64,000 nt of DNA from QGNO01 sp964493125. GTDB lineage: Bacteria; Chloroflexota; Dehalococcoidia; Lucifugimonadales; QGNO01. Where the stretch lies: positions 1 to 64,000 of the forward strand of contig CAZBMS010000003.1 of assembly GCA_964493125.1 (NCBI GenBank). The letters are read 5' to 3'. Below, in pieces: positions 52,052 to 61,576 of the stretch (the first letter of the stretch is position 1; every line of letters begins with the position of its first letter). The position numbers and the translations under genes are program-made. The notes below the pieces were generated by a model, which ran no database searches, was not told the DNA's origin, and saw only the letters and a program-made list of their open reading frames with translations.

Positions 52052-52540
52052 TTATTCTCTTTCCAGTGCTAGTTTCTTTACGACTCGCAATACGACCGCG
52101 GTAGAGAAGCCTCTTCTCTTTAGATAGCCAGTCAAGCGGCTGAGAACTTTATGTCTATGCAATCCTTGTAACATCTTTAGGTGCTTCAAGCCTGCACTGA
52201 AGGCATTCGAGTCATCATCTACTTCAGCAGTTACATCAACTGCCAGTTCATTTGCTATGCCCTTCTTGCGCAATTCATTCCTGATAAGGCTTGCGCTTCT
52301 TGGCTTGTTTTTGCTCCTGCTCTCTGTCCAGTCTTTCGCAAACTGCAGGTCATCTAGATACCCAATATTAACCAAGCGCCTGATTGCACCGTCGACAGCT
52401 AGCTTAGAGAATCGCTCACCTAATCGTTGTCGCATCTCTAGCTGGGTCCTCTGCCGGTAAGAAAGTAGGTTTAACGCGGACTTATACGCCATCTCAGTGT
52501 CTTCTATAGCATCTCGTCTATTCAGGCTTTGCGAGCGCAC
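52052..52540 (-). CDS. recX: RecA regulatory protein RecX
   Basis: Small helical modulator that binds RecA filaments. The 162 residues show repeated three-helix units: ALNLLSYRQRTQLEMRQRL, VDGAIRRLVNIGYLDDLQFAKDWTESR, SLIRNELRKKGI, and YLKRRGFSTAVVLRVVKKL. Start is GTG 52540, 3 bp after the recA stop, with GGAG six bases before it inside the recA 3' end. Cotranscription with recA under the LexA-controlled promoter is expected. Confidence 0.9.
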   Translation of the reverse strand: MRSQSLNRRDAIEDTEMAYKSALNLLSYRQRTQLEMRQRLGERFSKLAVDGAIRRLVNIGYLDDLQFAKDWTESRSKNKPRSASLIRNELRKKGIANELAVDVTAEVDDDSNAFSAGLKHLKMLQGLHRHKVLSRLTGYLKRRGFSTAVVLRVVKKLALERE

Positions 52541-52543
52541 TAA

Positions 52544-53587
52544 TTACTCCACGGCAGATTTGGCACCAACACCTTTAGCCTGCCTTTCTGATAAAGCCGC
52601 TGCTTCTGCGGCTGCTCGAATCTCCCCGTTTAGCCTATCCGAGATGTCCGTTTCACGAGAAAGAAAGTCCTTTGCGTTTTCTCTTCCCTGTCCCAATCGC
52701 GTATCTCCATAGGAATAAAAGGCTCCGCTTTTGGTCAAAATGCCGTAATCCACTCCCAAGTCAACCAAGTCCCCTTCTAAGCTAATCCCCTGACTAAACA
52801 TGATGTCAAACTCGCCAGTTCTAAAAGGAGGTGCCACTTTGTTCTTTACTACACGGGCGCGAACCCGGTTACCTGTAACGGCCGTGCCCTGTTTTATACT
52901 ATCCACACGCCTAAGATCTATTCTGACAGAGCTATAAAACTTCAAGGCCCTCCCTCCAGGTGTGACTTCAGGGTTACCAAACATAACCCCGACTTTCTCT
53001 CTCAGTTGATTGATGAAAATGACTGAGGTATTCGAGCGACCTATAGCCGCGGTCAGCTTGCGTAGGGCTTGCGATAATAGTCTAGCCTGCAAACCAACAT
53101 GGGTGTCTCCCATATCCCCTTCAAGTTCGTTCCTTGGCACCAACGCAGCGACACTATCCACTACTACGACATCAACAGCGTTGCTCCTCACCAAATACTC
53201 TACTATCTCTAACGCCTGTTCCGCGTCGTCGGGCTGCGACAAATAAAGATCTTCGACGTTAACCCCACAACGAGAAGCATAGCCCTTATCTAATGCATGT
53301 TCTGCATCGATATATGCTGCCGTCCCACCTTGCGCTTGCGCATGTGCAGCTATATGGTATGCCAAGGTTGTTTTTCCAGACGATTCTGCCCCAAATATCT
53401 CTACTACCCTACCTCTAGGAACTCCCCCGACGCCCAAGGCCAAATCAAGAGACAGAGACCCTGTAGGAATTGCCTTAACTGATTCGTCAACTTCAAATTC
53501 TCCCAGCCTCATTATTGCGCCCTTGCCAAAGTTGCTCTGAATTTGGCTTATCGCCAGGTCTAGGGCTTTCTCTCGTTCCACTGTCAT
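52544..53587 (-). CDS. recA: Recombinase RecA
   Basis: Filament-forming ATPase for homologous recombination and SOS induction. I start at ATG 53587 (347 residues), which has AAAGGAGAG upstream; an ORF start 7 codons earlier lies at the transcript start. Seen: Walker A GAESSGKT at 66-73, DAEHALDKGYA, VDVVVVDSVAALVPRNELEG (Walker B), the L2 loop INQLREKVGVMFGNPEVTPGGRALKF split over its usual site, and a short acidic-poor C-terminal tail. A perfect LexA box overlaps the promoter. Confidence 0.97.
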   Translation of the reverse strand: MTVEREKALDLAISQIQSNFGKGAIMRLGEFEVDESVKAIPTGSLSLDLALGVGGVPRGRVVEIFGAESSGKTTLAYHIAAHAQAQGGTAAYIDAEHALDKGYASRCGVNVEDLYLSQPDDAEQALEIVEYLVRSNAVDVVVVDSVAALVPRNELEGDMGDTHVGLQARLLSQALRKLTAAIGRSNTSVIFINQLREKVGVMFGNPEVTPGGRALKFYSSVRIDLRRVDSIKQGTAVTGNRVRARVVKNKVAPPFRTGEFDIMFSQGISLEGDLVDLGVDYGILTKSGAFYSYGDTRLGQGRENAKDFLSRETDISDRLNGEIRAAAEAAALSERQAKGVGAKSAVE

Positions 53588-53606
53588 GGATTCTCTCCTT
53601 TCCTGC

Positions 53607-53636
53607 ATTATAGAACATGCGTTCTATTCAGGTCAA
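53607..53636 (-). promoter_or_regulatory. recA promoter
   Basis: Minus-strand TTGACC (53631-53636), an 18-bp spacer and perfect TATAAT (53607-53612). The LexA box fills the spacer and touches the -10. The predicted leader of about 13 nt still contains the Shine-Dalgarno. Confidence 0.85.
53611..53626. promoter_or_regulatory. LexA (SOS) box of recA
   Basis: TAGAAC-ATGC-GTTCTA is an inverted repeat containing GAAC-N4-GTTC, the LexA site of Gram-positive bacteria and several other phyla, rather than the proteobacterial CTG-N10-CAG. It abuts the recA -10, so bound repressor would block RNA polymerase. lexA is not in the window. Confidence 0.85.
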
Positions 53637-53721
53637 CATTAGCACATGCTTCTCTTATGCATTAAGTAGTGTTTGCTGGTTTCAACAACAAGCCTGCGTT
53701 TAGTCTAGCGTAACATATAGC

Positions 53722-55467
53722 CTAAAAGTGTTTGTATCGATTTACGATCGGCATTCGCCGATCTCTACCAAAATTACGGTGCGTTATTTTTATTCCAGGA
53801 GATGCCTGTCTCCTCTTATATTCACTTCTGTCAACTAAGCGGATAACTTCTTTAACCGCTGCGCTATCGTGTCCCATTTGTATGATTTCATCATAAGCTT
53901 TATCGTCCTCGACGTATGCTTTCAGTATCGGATCTAAGGCCTCATACGGTGGCAAAGAGTCATCATCTCTCTGATTCGGCCGTAGCTCAGCACTGGGCGG
54001 CTTTGCGATAATCGTTTCTGGAATAAGAGTGGACCCACTAATTCCGTTTACATGAACTGCCAAGTCGTATACGAGGGTCTTAGGAACGTCCTTAATCACT
54101 CCAAAGCCTCCTGCCATATCCCCATAAAGGGTGCTATACCCAGTTGCCATCTCACTTTTGTTGCCAGTAGTTAGAACCAACCAGCCATACGCGTTGGACA
54201 TAGCCATCAATATGTTTCCTCGAATTCTTGCCTGTAGGTTTTCTTCCGTAATTGGCGGACCTTCAAGGAGGATTTTTTTAAGCATTTTTTCATACGCTGA
54301 AAATGCCTGTTCAATCGGAATCGTTAACATTTCAATACCGAGGTTCTTTGATAGCAAGCTGCTGTCAGTAACGCTTCCTTCAGATGAATACCGCGATGGC
54401 ATCGAGACCCCTATAACGTTATCAGCACTTAGCGCCTCGACCGCTATCGCAGCTGTAAGGGCTGAATCAATTCCTCCCGAGAGCCCCACTACTACTTTTT
54501 CAAATCCGTTTTTTGAAACATAGTCACGGGTTCCCAAAACTAGAGCCTTCCTAATTTGTTCGATTGGTTTCAATCGAGTCGAGATTTGAGTGGGTAGGGG
54601 GGGTAATTCTTCGATAGCTTTATAAGTAGACACATCCAAGACCAAGGTTCGTGATTCGCTGAGTTTATCATTGGCATGCTTCTCCCTGCGACCCTTTCCT
54701 CTCAAGGCTGGTTTGAATGTTTCAGCTCCCTCATGCACTTCGATGTCTACAAACATTATTTCTTCGTTAAATTGTTTTCCTTCAAACAGAATCTCCCCTT
54801 GCTTATCCACTACAAGACTTCCGCCATCGAAAACCAGTTCGTCTTGTGCGCCCACTGTATTGGTGTAGGAGATATTCACTCCATTATCAATCGCGCGCTG
54901 GGTCAACATTTCAATTCGCTCTTGACCTTTTCCTGCATGAAACGGCGACCCATTGATATTCACTATGATCTCAGCTCCTGCCCTTGCTTGGTTGTGCACC
55001 GGGCCATTCTCATACCAAATATCTTCGCAAATATTCACCCCCACTTTAACCCCGTCTATTACATACACTGGACTCTCATCGCCTGGCTCAAAATATCTCT
55101 TTTCATCAAAGACACCGTAGTTAGGCAAAAACATTTTGTGATAGACGTGAGCCAGTCGCCCAGAGCTGACTATCGCTGCAGCGTTATAGAGCCTACCTGC
55201 CTTCCTATTCGCAAAGCCCACCACTGTCGTGATTCCAGCGCTCTCTCTAACCACGTCATCAAGATATCGAATGTTGTCGTCTATAAACTGTGGTTTAAGA
55301 AGTAGATCCTCTGGCGGATACCCAGGAATCGCCAGCTCGGTAAAAGCTATGAGGTTAGCCTTTACATTTTTTGCTTGTCTAATTGAATCTATGATCTTAG
55401 CCGTGTTCCCCCGCAAGTCTCCTACCGTTAGATTAAGCTGAGCCATAGCCAATCGAAAAATAGTCAT
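53722..55467 (-). CDS. nadE: Glutamine-dependent NAD+ synthetase
   Basis: Amidates deamido-NAD to NAD using glutamine. The N-terminal nitrilase-type glutaminase (about 1-265) shows the Glu-Lys-Cys triad in FTELAIPGYPPEDLLL, YHKMFLPNYGVFDEKRYF and GVNICEDIWYENGP; the synthetase domain has the ATP loop GLSGGIDSALTAAI and TTGNKSEMATGYSTLYGDMAGGF. 581 residues is usual for the two-domain form. ATG 55467 begins close to the conserved MAQLNLTVGD. It is flanked by recA and gltD with gaps of about 100 bp. Confidence 0.96.
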   Translation of the reverse strand: MTIFRLAMAQLNLTVGDLRGNTAKIIDSIRQAKNVKANLIAFTELAIPGYPPEDLLLKPQFIDDNIRYLDDVVRESAGITTVVGFANRKAGRLYNAAAIVSSGRLAHVYHKMFLPNYGVFDEKRYFEPGDESPVYVIDGVKVGVNICEDIWYENGPVHNQARAGAEIIVNINGSPFHAGKGQERIEMLTQRAIDNGVNISYTNTVGAQDELVFDGGSLVVDKQGEILFEGKQFNEEIMFVDIEVHEGAETFKPALRGKGRREKHANDKLSESRTLVLDVSTYKAIEELPPLPTQISTRLKPIEQIRKALVLGTRDYVSKNGFEKVVVGLSGGIDSALTAAIAVEALSADNVIGVSMPSRYSSEGSVTDSSLLSKNLGIEMLTIPIEQAFSAYEKMLKKILLEGPPITEENLQARIRGNILMAMSNAYGWLVLTTGNKSEMATGYSTLYGDMAGGFGVIKDVPKTLVYDLAVHVNGISGSTLIPETIIAKPPSAELRPNQRDDDSLPPYEALDPILKAYVEDDKAYDEIIQMGHDSAAVKEVIRLVDRSEYKRRQASPGIKITHRNFGRDRRMPIVNRYKHF

Positions 55468-55569
55468 TGTTAAATTTTGAAGCCGTACATAAAGTACGTC
55501 CAGTTAACCTTAGGTAAAGGACGCCTGATTTGCATAATCCACCTATTTCCACTCCAAATCAAATCCCTG

Positions 55570-57048
55570 TTACGTCGAAATTGTTTTTGCCAAAGCGCCG
55601 GGGAGGCTTCGATGTAACGAGGTTGAGCCCATCAGGTAAGCATCTATGTGGTGGGCCGCCTCTCTTCCTTCAGCGATAGCCCAAACTACTAGGGATTGTC
55701 CTCTCCGCGTGTCTCCCGCAGCAAAAATGCCGGTGATGCTTGTCATGTGCTGGTTGTCCGTCGACACATTGCCCTTTTCGTCGTAAGAAACACCTAGTTC
55801 GTCCAGTAGTCCGCTGTGCTCTGGTGATACAAATCCGAGGGCTAGAAAGACTAAATCGACTTCCATCTCAAATTCGCTTCCCGTTTTCTCTTGCATCACT
55901 AGACTACCGGTATCTTCGGACGCTACCCATTCAACCTCCACCGCCACCAGTTTCTCTAATATGCCACTGGCTCCCAGAAAGCCCTTTGTTAGAAGGCTAT
56001 ACTCTCTTTTCCCGCCTTCCTCATGCGCCGCCGAAGTCCGGAGCAAAACTGGCCAATAGGGCCAAGGCTCGTTTTCCAAGCGTTTTAACGGGGGCTTTGG
56101 CAAAAGCTCATATTGGTGAATTTCCTTGGCTCCTTGCCGATGTGCTGTTCCTAGACAGTCGGCACCAGTGTCTCCACCTCCCAAAATAACTACGCGCTTT
56201 CCACTCGCGTTGATCCTAGAGCCCTCAGGTATTGTTTGGCCGGCATTTATCCTATTCTGCTGGGTCAGATAATCCATGGCCAAATGAACTCCGTTCAAAC
56301 CCCTACCTGGAACCTGAAGGTCTCTAGCCATTGTGGACCCCCCAGTAAGGCAAACTGCGTCGAATTGCTCCCTAAGGCGCCCAGCTGGAATATCTACTCC
56401 CACATTTACACTCGTCTTGAAGGTGATGCCCTCTTGCTGCATCAAGTTAACTTGCCGCTGAACCACTTCCTTTTCCAGCTTGAAGTCTGGTATTCCTAAC
56501 GTGAGTAGTCCTCCAACATACTCATCTCTCTCATACACGGTAACTTTGTGCCCCGCCCGGTTAAGCTGCTGAGCGGCAGCCAAACCCGCTGGGCCTGAGC
56601 CGACAATTGCAACGCTTTTGCCAGTTCTTGACTGCGGCGGCATTGGCTTGATCCATCCTTCCTGAAATCCTTTTTCCGCTATTTCCTTCTCAATGTACTC
56701 AATGGTCACAGGGTCTTGATTAATATTGAGCACACACGATTCCTCACAAGGCGCTGGGCAAATCCTGCCTGTAAATTCAGGAAAATTGTTAGTTGCCAGA
56801 AGCATGCTGAGGGCCTGTTCCCACTTACCTCTATATACTAGATCGTTCCAATCAGGTATCAAGTTTCCTAGGGGACAGCCCGTATGGCAAAACGGCACTG
56901 CACAATCCATGCACCTTCCAGCCTGATCTTGTGAATCTCTCTCTGGCCATTGCAAGTAGAACTCTTTCCAGCTCTTAACTCTCTTTGTAACTGCGTCTCG
57001 GGCTGGGCCCTTCCTTCCTAAATGTAAAAATCCGAGCGGCTTACCCAT
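55570..57048 (-). CDS. gltD: Glutamate synthase small (beta) subunit
   Basis: NADPH-oxidising flavoprotein that feeds electrons to the large GOGAT subunit. The 492 residues begin with an Fe-S domain (RCMDCAVPFCHTGCPLGNLIP and ICPAPCEESC), then the FAD site VAIVGSGPAGLAAAQQL, the NADPH site VVILGGGDTGADCLGTA, and a C-terminal FAD segment GIFAAGDTRRGQSLVVWAI. Its start overlaps the gltB 3' end by 8 bp, so synthesis of the two subunits is coupled. Confidence 0.96.
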   Translation of the reverse strand: MGKPLGFLHLGRKGPARDAVTKRVKSWKEFYLQWPERDSQDQAGRCMDCAVPFCHTGCPLGNLIPDWNDLVYRGKWEQALSMLLATNNFPEFTGRICPAPCEESCVLNINQDPVTIEYIEKEIAEKGFQEGWIKPMPPQSRTGKSVAIVGSGPAGLAAAQQLNRAGHKVTVYERDEYVGGLLTLGIPDFKLEKEVVQRQVNLMQQEGITFKTSVNVGVDIPAGRLREQFDAVCLTGGSTMARDLQVPGRGLNGVHLAMDYLTQQNRINAGQTIPEGSRINASGKRVVILGGGDTGADCLGTAHRQGAKEIHQYELLPKPPLKRLENEPWPYWPVLLRTSAAHEEGGKREYSLLTKGFLGASGILEKLVAVEVEWVASEDTGSLVMQEKTGSEFEMEVDLVFLALGFVSPEHSGLLDELGVSYDEKGNVSTDNQHMTSITGIFAAGDTRRGQSLVVWAIAEGREAAHHIDAYLMGSTSLHRSLPGALAKTIST

Positions 57049-60000
57049 ACAGCACCGCCTGAATCTCTTTCGGTTGGCTAATTTGATTTTCTTCGAGTAC
57101 CCGGCTGTAGGCTATCGGCATCACTTTCACAAACTTTTGAATCATGCTCTTCCAATTTTTTATTATGTTTCGTGCGGCTTCACTTCCTGTGTGGGATAGA
57201 TGCCATTCGATCATCTGTCGAAGAGCAAGTTGATCAAATGGGTCATCTACCGATTCAAGGTCTACCATTTCCATATTGCAGTTATCTGAAAATCGTCCGT
57301 CTTCGTTGAGAACAAACGCAAGACCTCCACTCATTCCAGCTGCAAAATTTCTTCCTGTCTGTCCAAGGACAACTATCAATCCTCCAGTCATATATTCACA
57401 ACAGTGGTCTCCTACGCCCTCCACAACCGCCTGGGCAGCACTGTTGCGCACAGCAAATCGTTCTCCAGCCTGCCCACGAACAAACGCCCTTCCCCCAGTT
57501 GCACCATACAGAGCAACGTTACCAACGATAATATTCTCCTCCGCAACGAATGTGGATCCTTTCTGAGGATATGTTACCAATCGGCCCCCAGACATCCCTT
57601 TTCCAAAATAATCGTTGGCATCTCCTTCAAGCGTCAATGATACGCCTTTCGCCAAAAACGCTCCGAAGCTTTGACCTGCTGATCCCTCAAACGTGTACTG
57701 TATCGTGTCATCAGGCAAGCCTTCTTCTCCATAGAGCATCGCAACCCTGCCGCTTAGCATAGCGCCCACGGTTCGGTTGTGATTGCCTATCGGGAAGCTT
57801 GCTTTAATACGGCTTCCGCTTTCTAGGGCGTCATTTGCCACTCGTATGAGTTCGTGATCTATTGCTTCTTCCAGTCCATGGTTTTGTTTTTCTTTACAAT
57901 ACGTTGCCACATGGTTAGATTCCTCTGGCCGATACAAAAGTGGCGCGAGGTCTATTCCTTTAGCTTTCCAGTGCTCGATTGCGCTCCGGCTCTCTAGGCG
58001 GTCCGCTCGCCCAACCATCTCATTAACCGTCCTGAAGCCCATGTCAGCCATGATTTCACGGAGCTGCTGTGCTACCATGAAAAAGTAGTTAATAACCGCC
58101 TCTGGCTGCCCAGCAAACTGTTTACGGAGGTCTGGGTCTTGGGTTGCTATTCCGACAGAACAAGCGTTCAGATGACACTTCCGCAACATTATGCAACCAA
58201 GAGTTATCAAGGGAGCCGTAGAGAATCCGAATTCCTCTGCACCCAGCAAGCAGGCTATTGCCACATCTCTGCCGGTTTTTAGCTGTCCGTCTGCCTGAAC
58301 AACTATTCGACCCCTCAGGTCATTCTGAACCAAAACTTGCTGCGTTTCTGCGATGCCGAGTTCCCAAGGCAACCCAGCGTGTTTAATTGATGACTCAGGA
58401 GACGCCCCTGTCCCACCGCTATCACCACTTATGAGAACCACATCCGCATGTCCTTTTGATACACCAGCCGCTATTGTGCCGACTCCTACCTCTGCAACCA
58501 GCTTAACGTGAATTCTGGCGGAAGGGTTGACGTTCTTCAGATCGTGGATCAGCTGAGCGAGATCTTCGATGGAGTATATGTCGTGGTGCGGCGGGGGAGA
58601 TATCAGCTCTACTCCGGGAGTCGTGCGCCTCACCCACCCTATATACTCATCCACCTTATGTCCGGGTAGTTGACCTCCCTCTCCGGGCTTGGAGCCTTGT
58701 GCCATCTTTATTTGCAAGTCTGAGGCATTGACCAAGTAATTCGTAGTAACGCCGAATCGCCCTGATGCAACTTGCTTAATTGCACTACTTCTTGAGTCTC
58801 CATTCAAGTCCTGCGTATACCTTCCGTAGTCCTCTCCTCCCTCGCCCGTGTTACTCTTCGCATCAATCCGATTCATTGCAATGGCGAGGGTTTCGTGTGC
58901 CTCCTTGCTAATCGCTCCCAAGGATATAGCACCAGTTGCGAAGCGCTTAACAATTTCCTCTACCGGCTCTACTTCATCGATTGAAATTGCCTTCTCTGGC
59001 CGCTTAAAGTCCAGGAGCCCTCTCAGCGTACAGAGGTTTTGCTCGTATTGATCAGCTAGCTCAGCAAATCTCTTATAGGTGGCATAGTCGCCCGTCTTCG
59101 ATGCGTGTTGCAACAAGGATATGACATTGGGGTTCCACATGTGGTATTCGCCTTCCCTGCGCCATTGATAAACTCCACCTACTTCTACATCCAGCTGTCC
59201 AGACAGTTTCGGTTGATGGTACGCCCTAGCATGACGGCTTAGGCTTTCCTCTTGTATTACAGAGATGCCTGCCCCGCCTATTCGTGATGGAGTCCGCGTG
59301 AAATAAAGATCTATCAATTCTTGGCTGAGGCCAATCGCCTCAAAAATTTGTGCGCCTCTGTAACTCTGCATGGTTGATATGCCCATTTTTGAGGCGATTT
59401 TTTGAAGACCTTTGTTAGTTGCCTTAATAAAGTTCTTTTGAGCAGCTTTGAAGTCCAGCGAATCCGATAGGGCATATTCCTGACCTTTTGTATCCGACAG
59501 TATTTCGAAAACTAGGTAAGGGTTGACCGCACCAGCCCCGTAACCAATAAGCAGGGCGAAATGTTGAACTTCCCTAGGCTCTCCCGATTCTACTACGATT
59601 CCCGCCTTCATCCGGAGACCCTCTCTTATGAGATGATGATGCACAGCGGCCGTAGCTAATAAACTTGGGATATGGGCTTGCTTGGGACCTGAGCCTCTGT
59701 CCGACAGAACTAGTATTGTATTTCCTTCTTTTACTGCACTTGTAGCCTCTTTCAACAGCAAATCAAGCGCCTTTTGCATTTGCCCGTCACCAAGCTCTGG
59801 GTAGAAAAGCGTAGAAAGTGTCTTTGTTTTCAAGGTAGGCACTTTGTTCCCCCTGATCTTTTCCAGCTCCTCATTAGTTAAAACTGGATGGGGCAATTTG
59901 AGTTGGCTCGCTTGTTGAGCCGTTTCCTCAAGCAAGTTTCCCTCGGAACCCAGCCACATCTCCAAAGAGGTGACCAAGTCCTCTCTTATTGCATCAAGTG

Positions 60001-61576
60001 GTGGATTCGTAACCTGCGCGAATAGCTGCTTAAAGTAATTGAAGACAAGCTGTGGCTTCGAAGACAAAGCGGCTAGAGGGGTGTCATTGCCCATCGAGCC
60101 AATCGGCTCCCCGCCAGAAACGGCCATAGGCCAAATCAGAAGGCGCATCTCCTCAGCAGTGTACCCGAAAGCGACTTCTCTTTCTGTAAGAGATGCGCCT
60201 TCCTTAGGGGTGCTAAACTCAACCTCGGGGAGATCCTCCAGCCTGAACATGTTTGTTTCCACCCACTGGTGATATGGCTGACGAGTGGTTATCTCCGCCT
60301 TCATCTCCTCATCATCTATAATTCTGCCTCGCTCAGTATCAAGGAGAAATATTCGACCTGGTCTCAATCTACCTTTGTATAGCACCTTCTCTGGGGGCAC
60401 ATCCAAAACCCCCGTTTCTGAAGCCATTATTAGGAGATCGTCCTTGGTCACTGTATAGCGAAAGGGGCGTAGGCCATTCCGGTCAAGATTGGCCCCTATT
60501 CGTTCACCATCGGTGAATGCCATAAGTGCTGGCCCGTCCCAAGGCTCCATCAGGGTCGCGTGATACTCGTAAAATGCCCGCTTTTCTCGGGAGATGCTCT
60601 TATTCCCGTTCCATGCCTCTGGTATCATCATCATCATTGCGTGCGGGAGTGACCTTCCGGCAAGCACCAAGAGCTCGAACAAGTTGTCAAAACTGGCCGT
60701 GTCGCTAGCATTCGGGGTTATGGTAGGGAATAGCTTCTTTATGTCTTCACCAAAATGGGGCGATTCGAGCAGGGCTTCCCTGGCAACCATCCAGTTTATG
60801 TTACCTCTAAGCGTGTTAATTTCTCCGTTATGAGATACGTATCTGTATGGATGTGCCAGCTTCCATGACCCAAGTGTATTTGTGCTAAATCGAGAGTGAA
60901 CCATCCCGAAACCTGTTTTTAACAACGGGTCCTTAAGATCTTTGAAATAGCGATCGAGCTGCGTGCTCGTTACGAGACCTTTGTAAACAATAGTCCTGGT
61001 GGATAGGCTGCAAATGTAGAAAGCCTCTGCCTTTTCTCCCGCCAATTCGGACTCCACTACCTTTCTAACAACGTACAGCTTCCTCTCTAGGCTCAACTGG
61101 TCTAGCGCGTTATCTCCTTCGCCCACAAAGAATTGCTTTATGACTGGTTCAACATTCTTGGCTGTGCGCCCTATTTGGGTGTTATCAACATCAACGCTTC
61201 GCCAACCAAGAAAATCAAGTCCCTCATTTTCTGATACCCTTTCTATGACTTGCTCACAATGCTTCCTTTCTTTTTCCTCTCTAGGCAAAAAAACCATTCC
61301 GGCGCCATAGTGGCCAGCTTCTGGCAGGTCTACTCCGCTTCGACTCGAAAAAAATTCGTGGGGCATCTGTATAAGTACGCCCGCCCCATCACCGGTTTCA
61401 GGATCACTTCCTTCAGCACCCCGGTGTGCAAGGTGTCTCAACACCTCCATCCCATGCGACACCACATCATGAGACTTTCTGCCTTTGATGTCAGCGACTA
61501 TGCCTACTCCACAAGCATCGTGTTCGAATTCTGGTCTATAAAGACCCAGGTGTTTTTCTGATTTATCCATGACCAT
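57041..61576 (-). CDS. gltB: Glutamate synthase large (alpha) subunit
   Basis: Makes two glutamates from glutamine and 2-oxoglutarate. In 1511 residues: a short propeptide before Cys22 (EHDACGVGIVADI), the class II amidotransferase domain, a central domain, the FMN domain (GEGGEDYGRYTQ, MAQGSKPGEGGQLPG, SGDSGGTGASP), the 3Fe-4S cysteines in CIMLRKCHLNAC, and the C-terminal GXGXG beta-helix (GATGGRAFVRGQAGERFAVRNS). Its ATG overlaps the glnA stop by one base. The operon order glnA-gltB-gltD ties ammonium fixation to glutamate supply. Confidence 0.97.
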   Translation of the reverse strand: MVMDKSEKHLGLYRPEFEHDACGVGIVADIKGRKSHDVVSHGMEVLRHLAHRGAEGSDPETGDGAGVLIQMPHEFFSSRSGVDLPEAGHYGAGMVFLPREEKERKHCEQVIERVSENEGLDFLGWRSVDVDNTQIGRTAKNVEPVIKQFFVGEGDNALDQLSLERKLYVVRKVVESELAGEKAEAFYICSLSTRTIVYKGLVTSTQLDRYFKDLKDPLLKTGFGMVHSRFSTNTLGSWKLAHPYRYVSHNGEINTLRGNINWMVAREALLESPHFGEDIKKLFPTITPNASDTASFDNLFELLVLAGRSLPHAMMMMIPEAWNGNKSISREKRAFYEYHATLMEPWDGPALMAFTDGERIGANLDRNGLRPFRYTVTKDDLLIMASETGVLDVPPEKVLYKGRLRPGRIFLLDTERGRIIDDEEMKAEITTRQPYHQWVETNMFRLEDLPEVEFSTPKEGASLTEREVAFGYTAEEMRLLIWPMAVSGGEPIGSMGNDTPLAALSSKPQLVFNYFKQLFAQVTNPPLDAIREDLVTSLEMWLGSEGNLLEETAQQASQLKLPHPVLTNEELEKIRGNKVPTLKTKTLSTLFYPELGDGQMQKALDLLLKEATSAVKEGNTILVLSDRGSGPKQAHIPSLLATAAVHHHLIREGLRMKAGIVVESGEPREVQHFALLIGYGAGAVNPYLVFEILSDTKGQEYALSDSLDFKAAQKNFIKATNKGLQKIASKMGISTMQSYRGAQIFEAIGLSQELIDLYFTRTPSRIGGAGISVIQEESLSRHARAYHQPKLSGQLDVEVGGVYQWRREGEYHMWNPNVISLLQHASKTGDYATYKRFAELADQYEQNLCTLRGLLDFKRPEKAISIDEVEPVEEIVKRFATGAISLGAISKEAHETLAIAMNRIDAKSNTGEGGEDYGRYTQDLNGDSRSSAIKQVASGRFGVTTNYLVNASDLQIKMAQGSKPGEGGQLPGHKVDEYIGWVRRTTPGVELISPPPHHDIYSIEDLAQLIHDLKNVNPSARIHVKLVAEVGVGTIAAGVSKGHADVVLISGDSGGTGASPESSIKHAGLPWELGIAETQQVLVQNDLRGRIVVQADGQLKTGRDVAIACLLGAEEFGFSTAPLITLGCIMLRKCHLNACSVGIATQDPDLRKQFAGQPEAVINYFFMVAQQLREIMADMGFRTVNEMVGRADRLESRSAIEHWKAKGIDLAPLLYRPEESNHVATYCKEKQNHGLEEAIDHELIRVANDALESGSRIKASFPIGNHNRTVGAMLSGRVAMLYGEEGLPDDTIQYTFEGSAGQSFGAFLAKGVSLTLEGDANDYFGKGMSGGRLVTYPQKGSTFVAEENIIVGNVALYGATGGRAFVRGQAGERFAVRNSAAQAVVEGVGDHCCEYMTGGLIVVLGQTGRNFAAGMSGGLAFVLNEDGRFSDNCNMEMVDLESVDDPFDQLALRQMIEWHLSHTGSEAARNIIKNWKSMIQKFVKVMPIAYSRVLEENQISQPKEIQAVLYG

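Noticed and set aside
54676..55305. 209-codon plus-strand open frame
   Set aside because: It lies antisense within nadE, whose protein has full family motifs; the antisense product has low-complexity, non-family sequence and no ribosome site.
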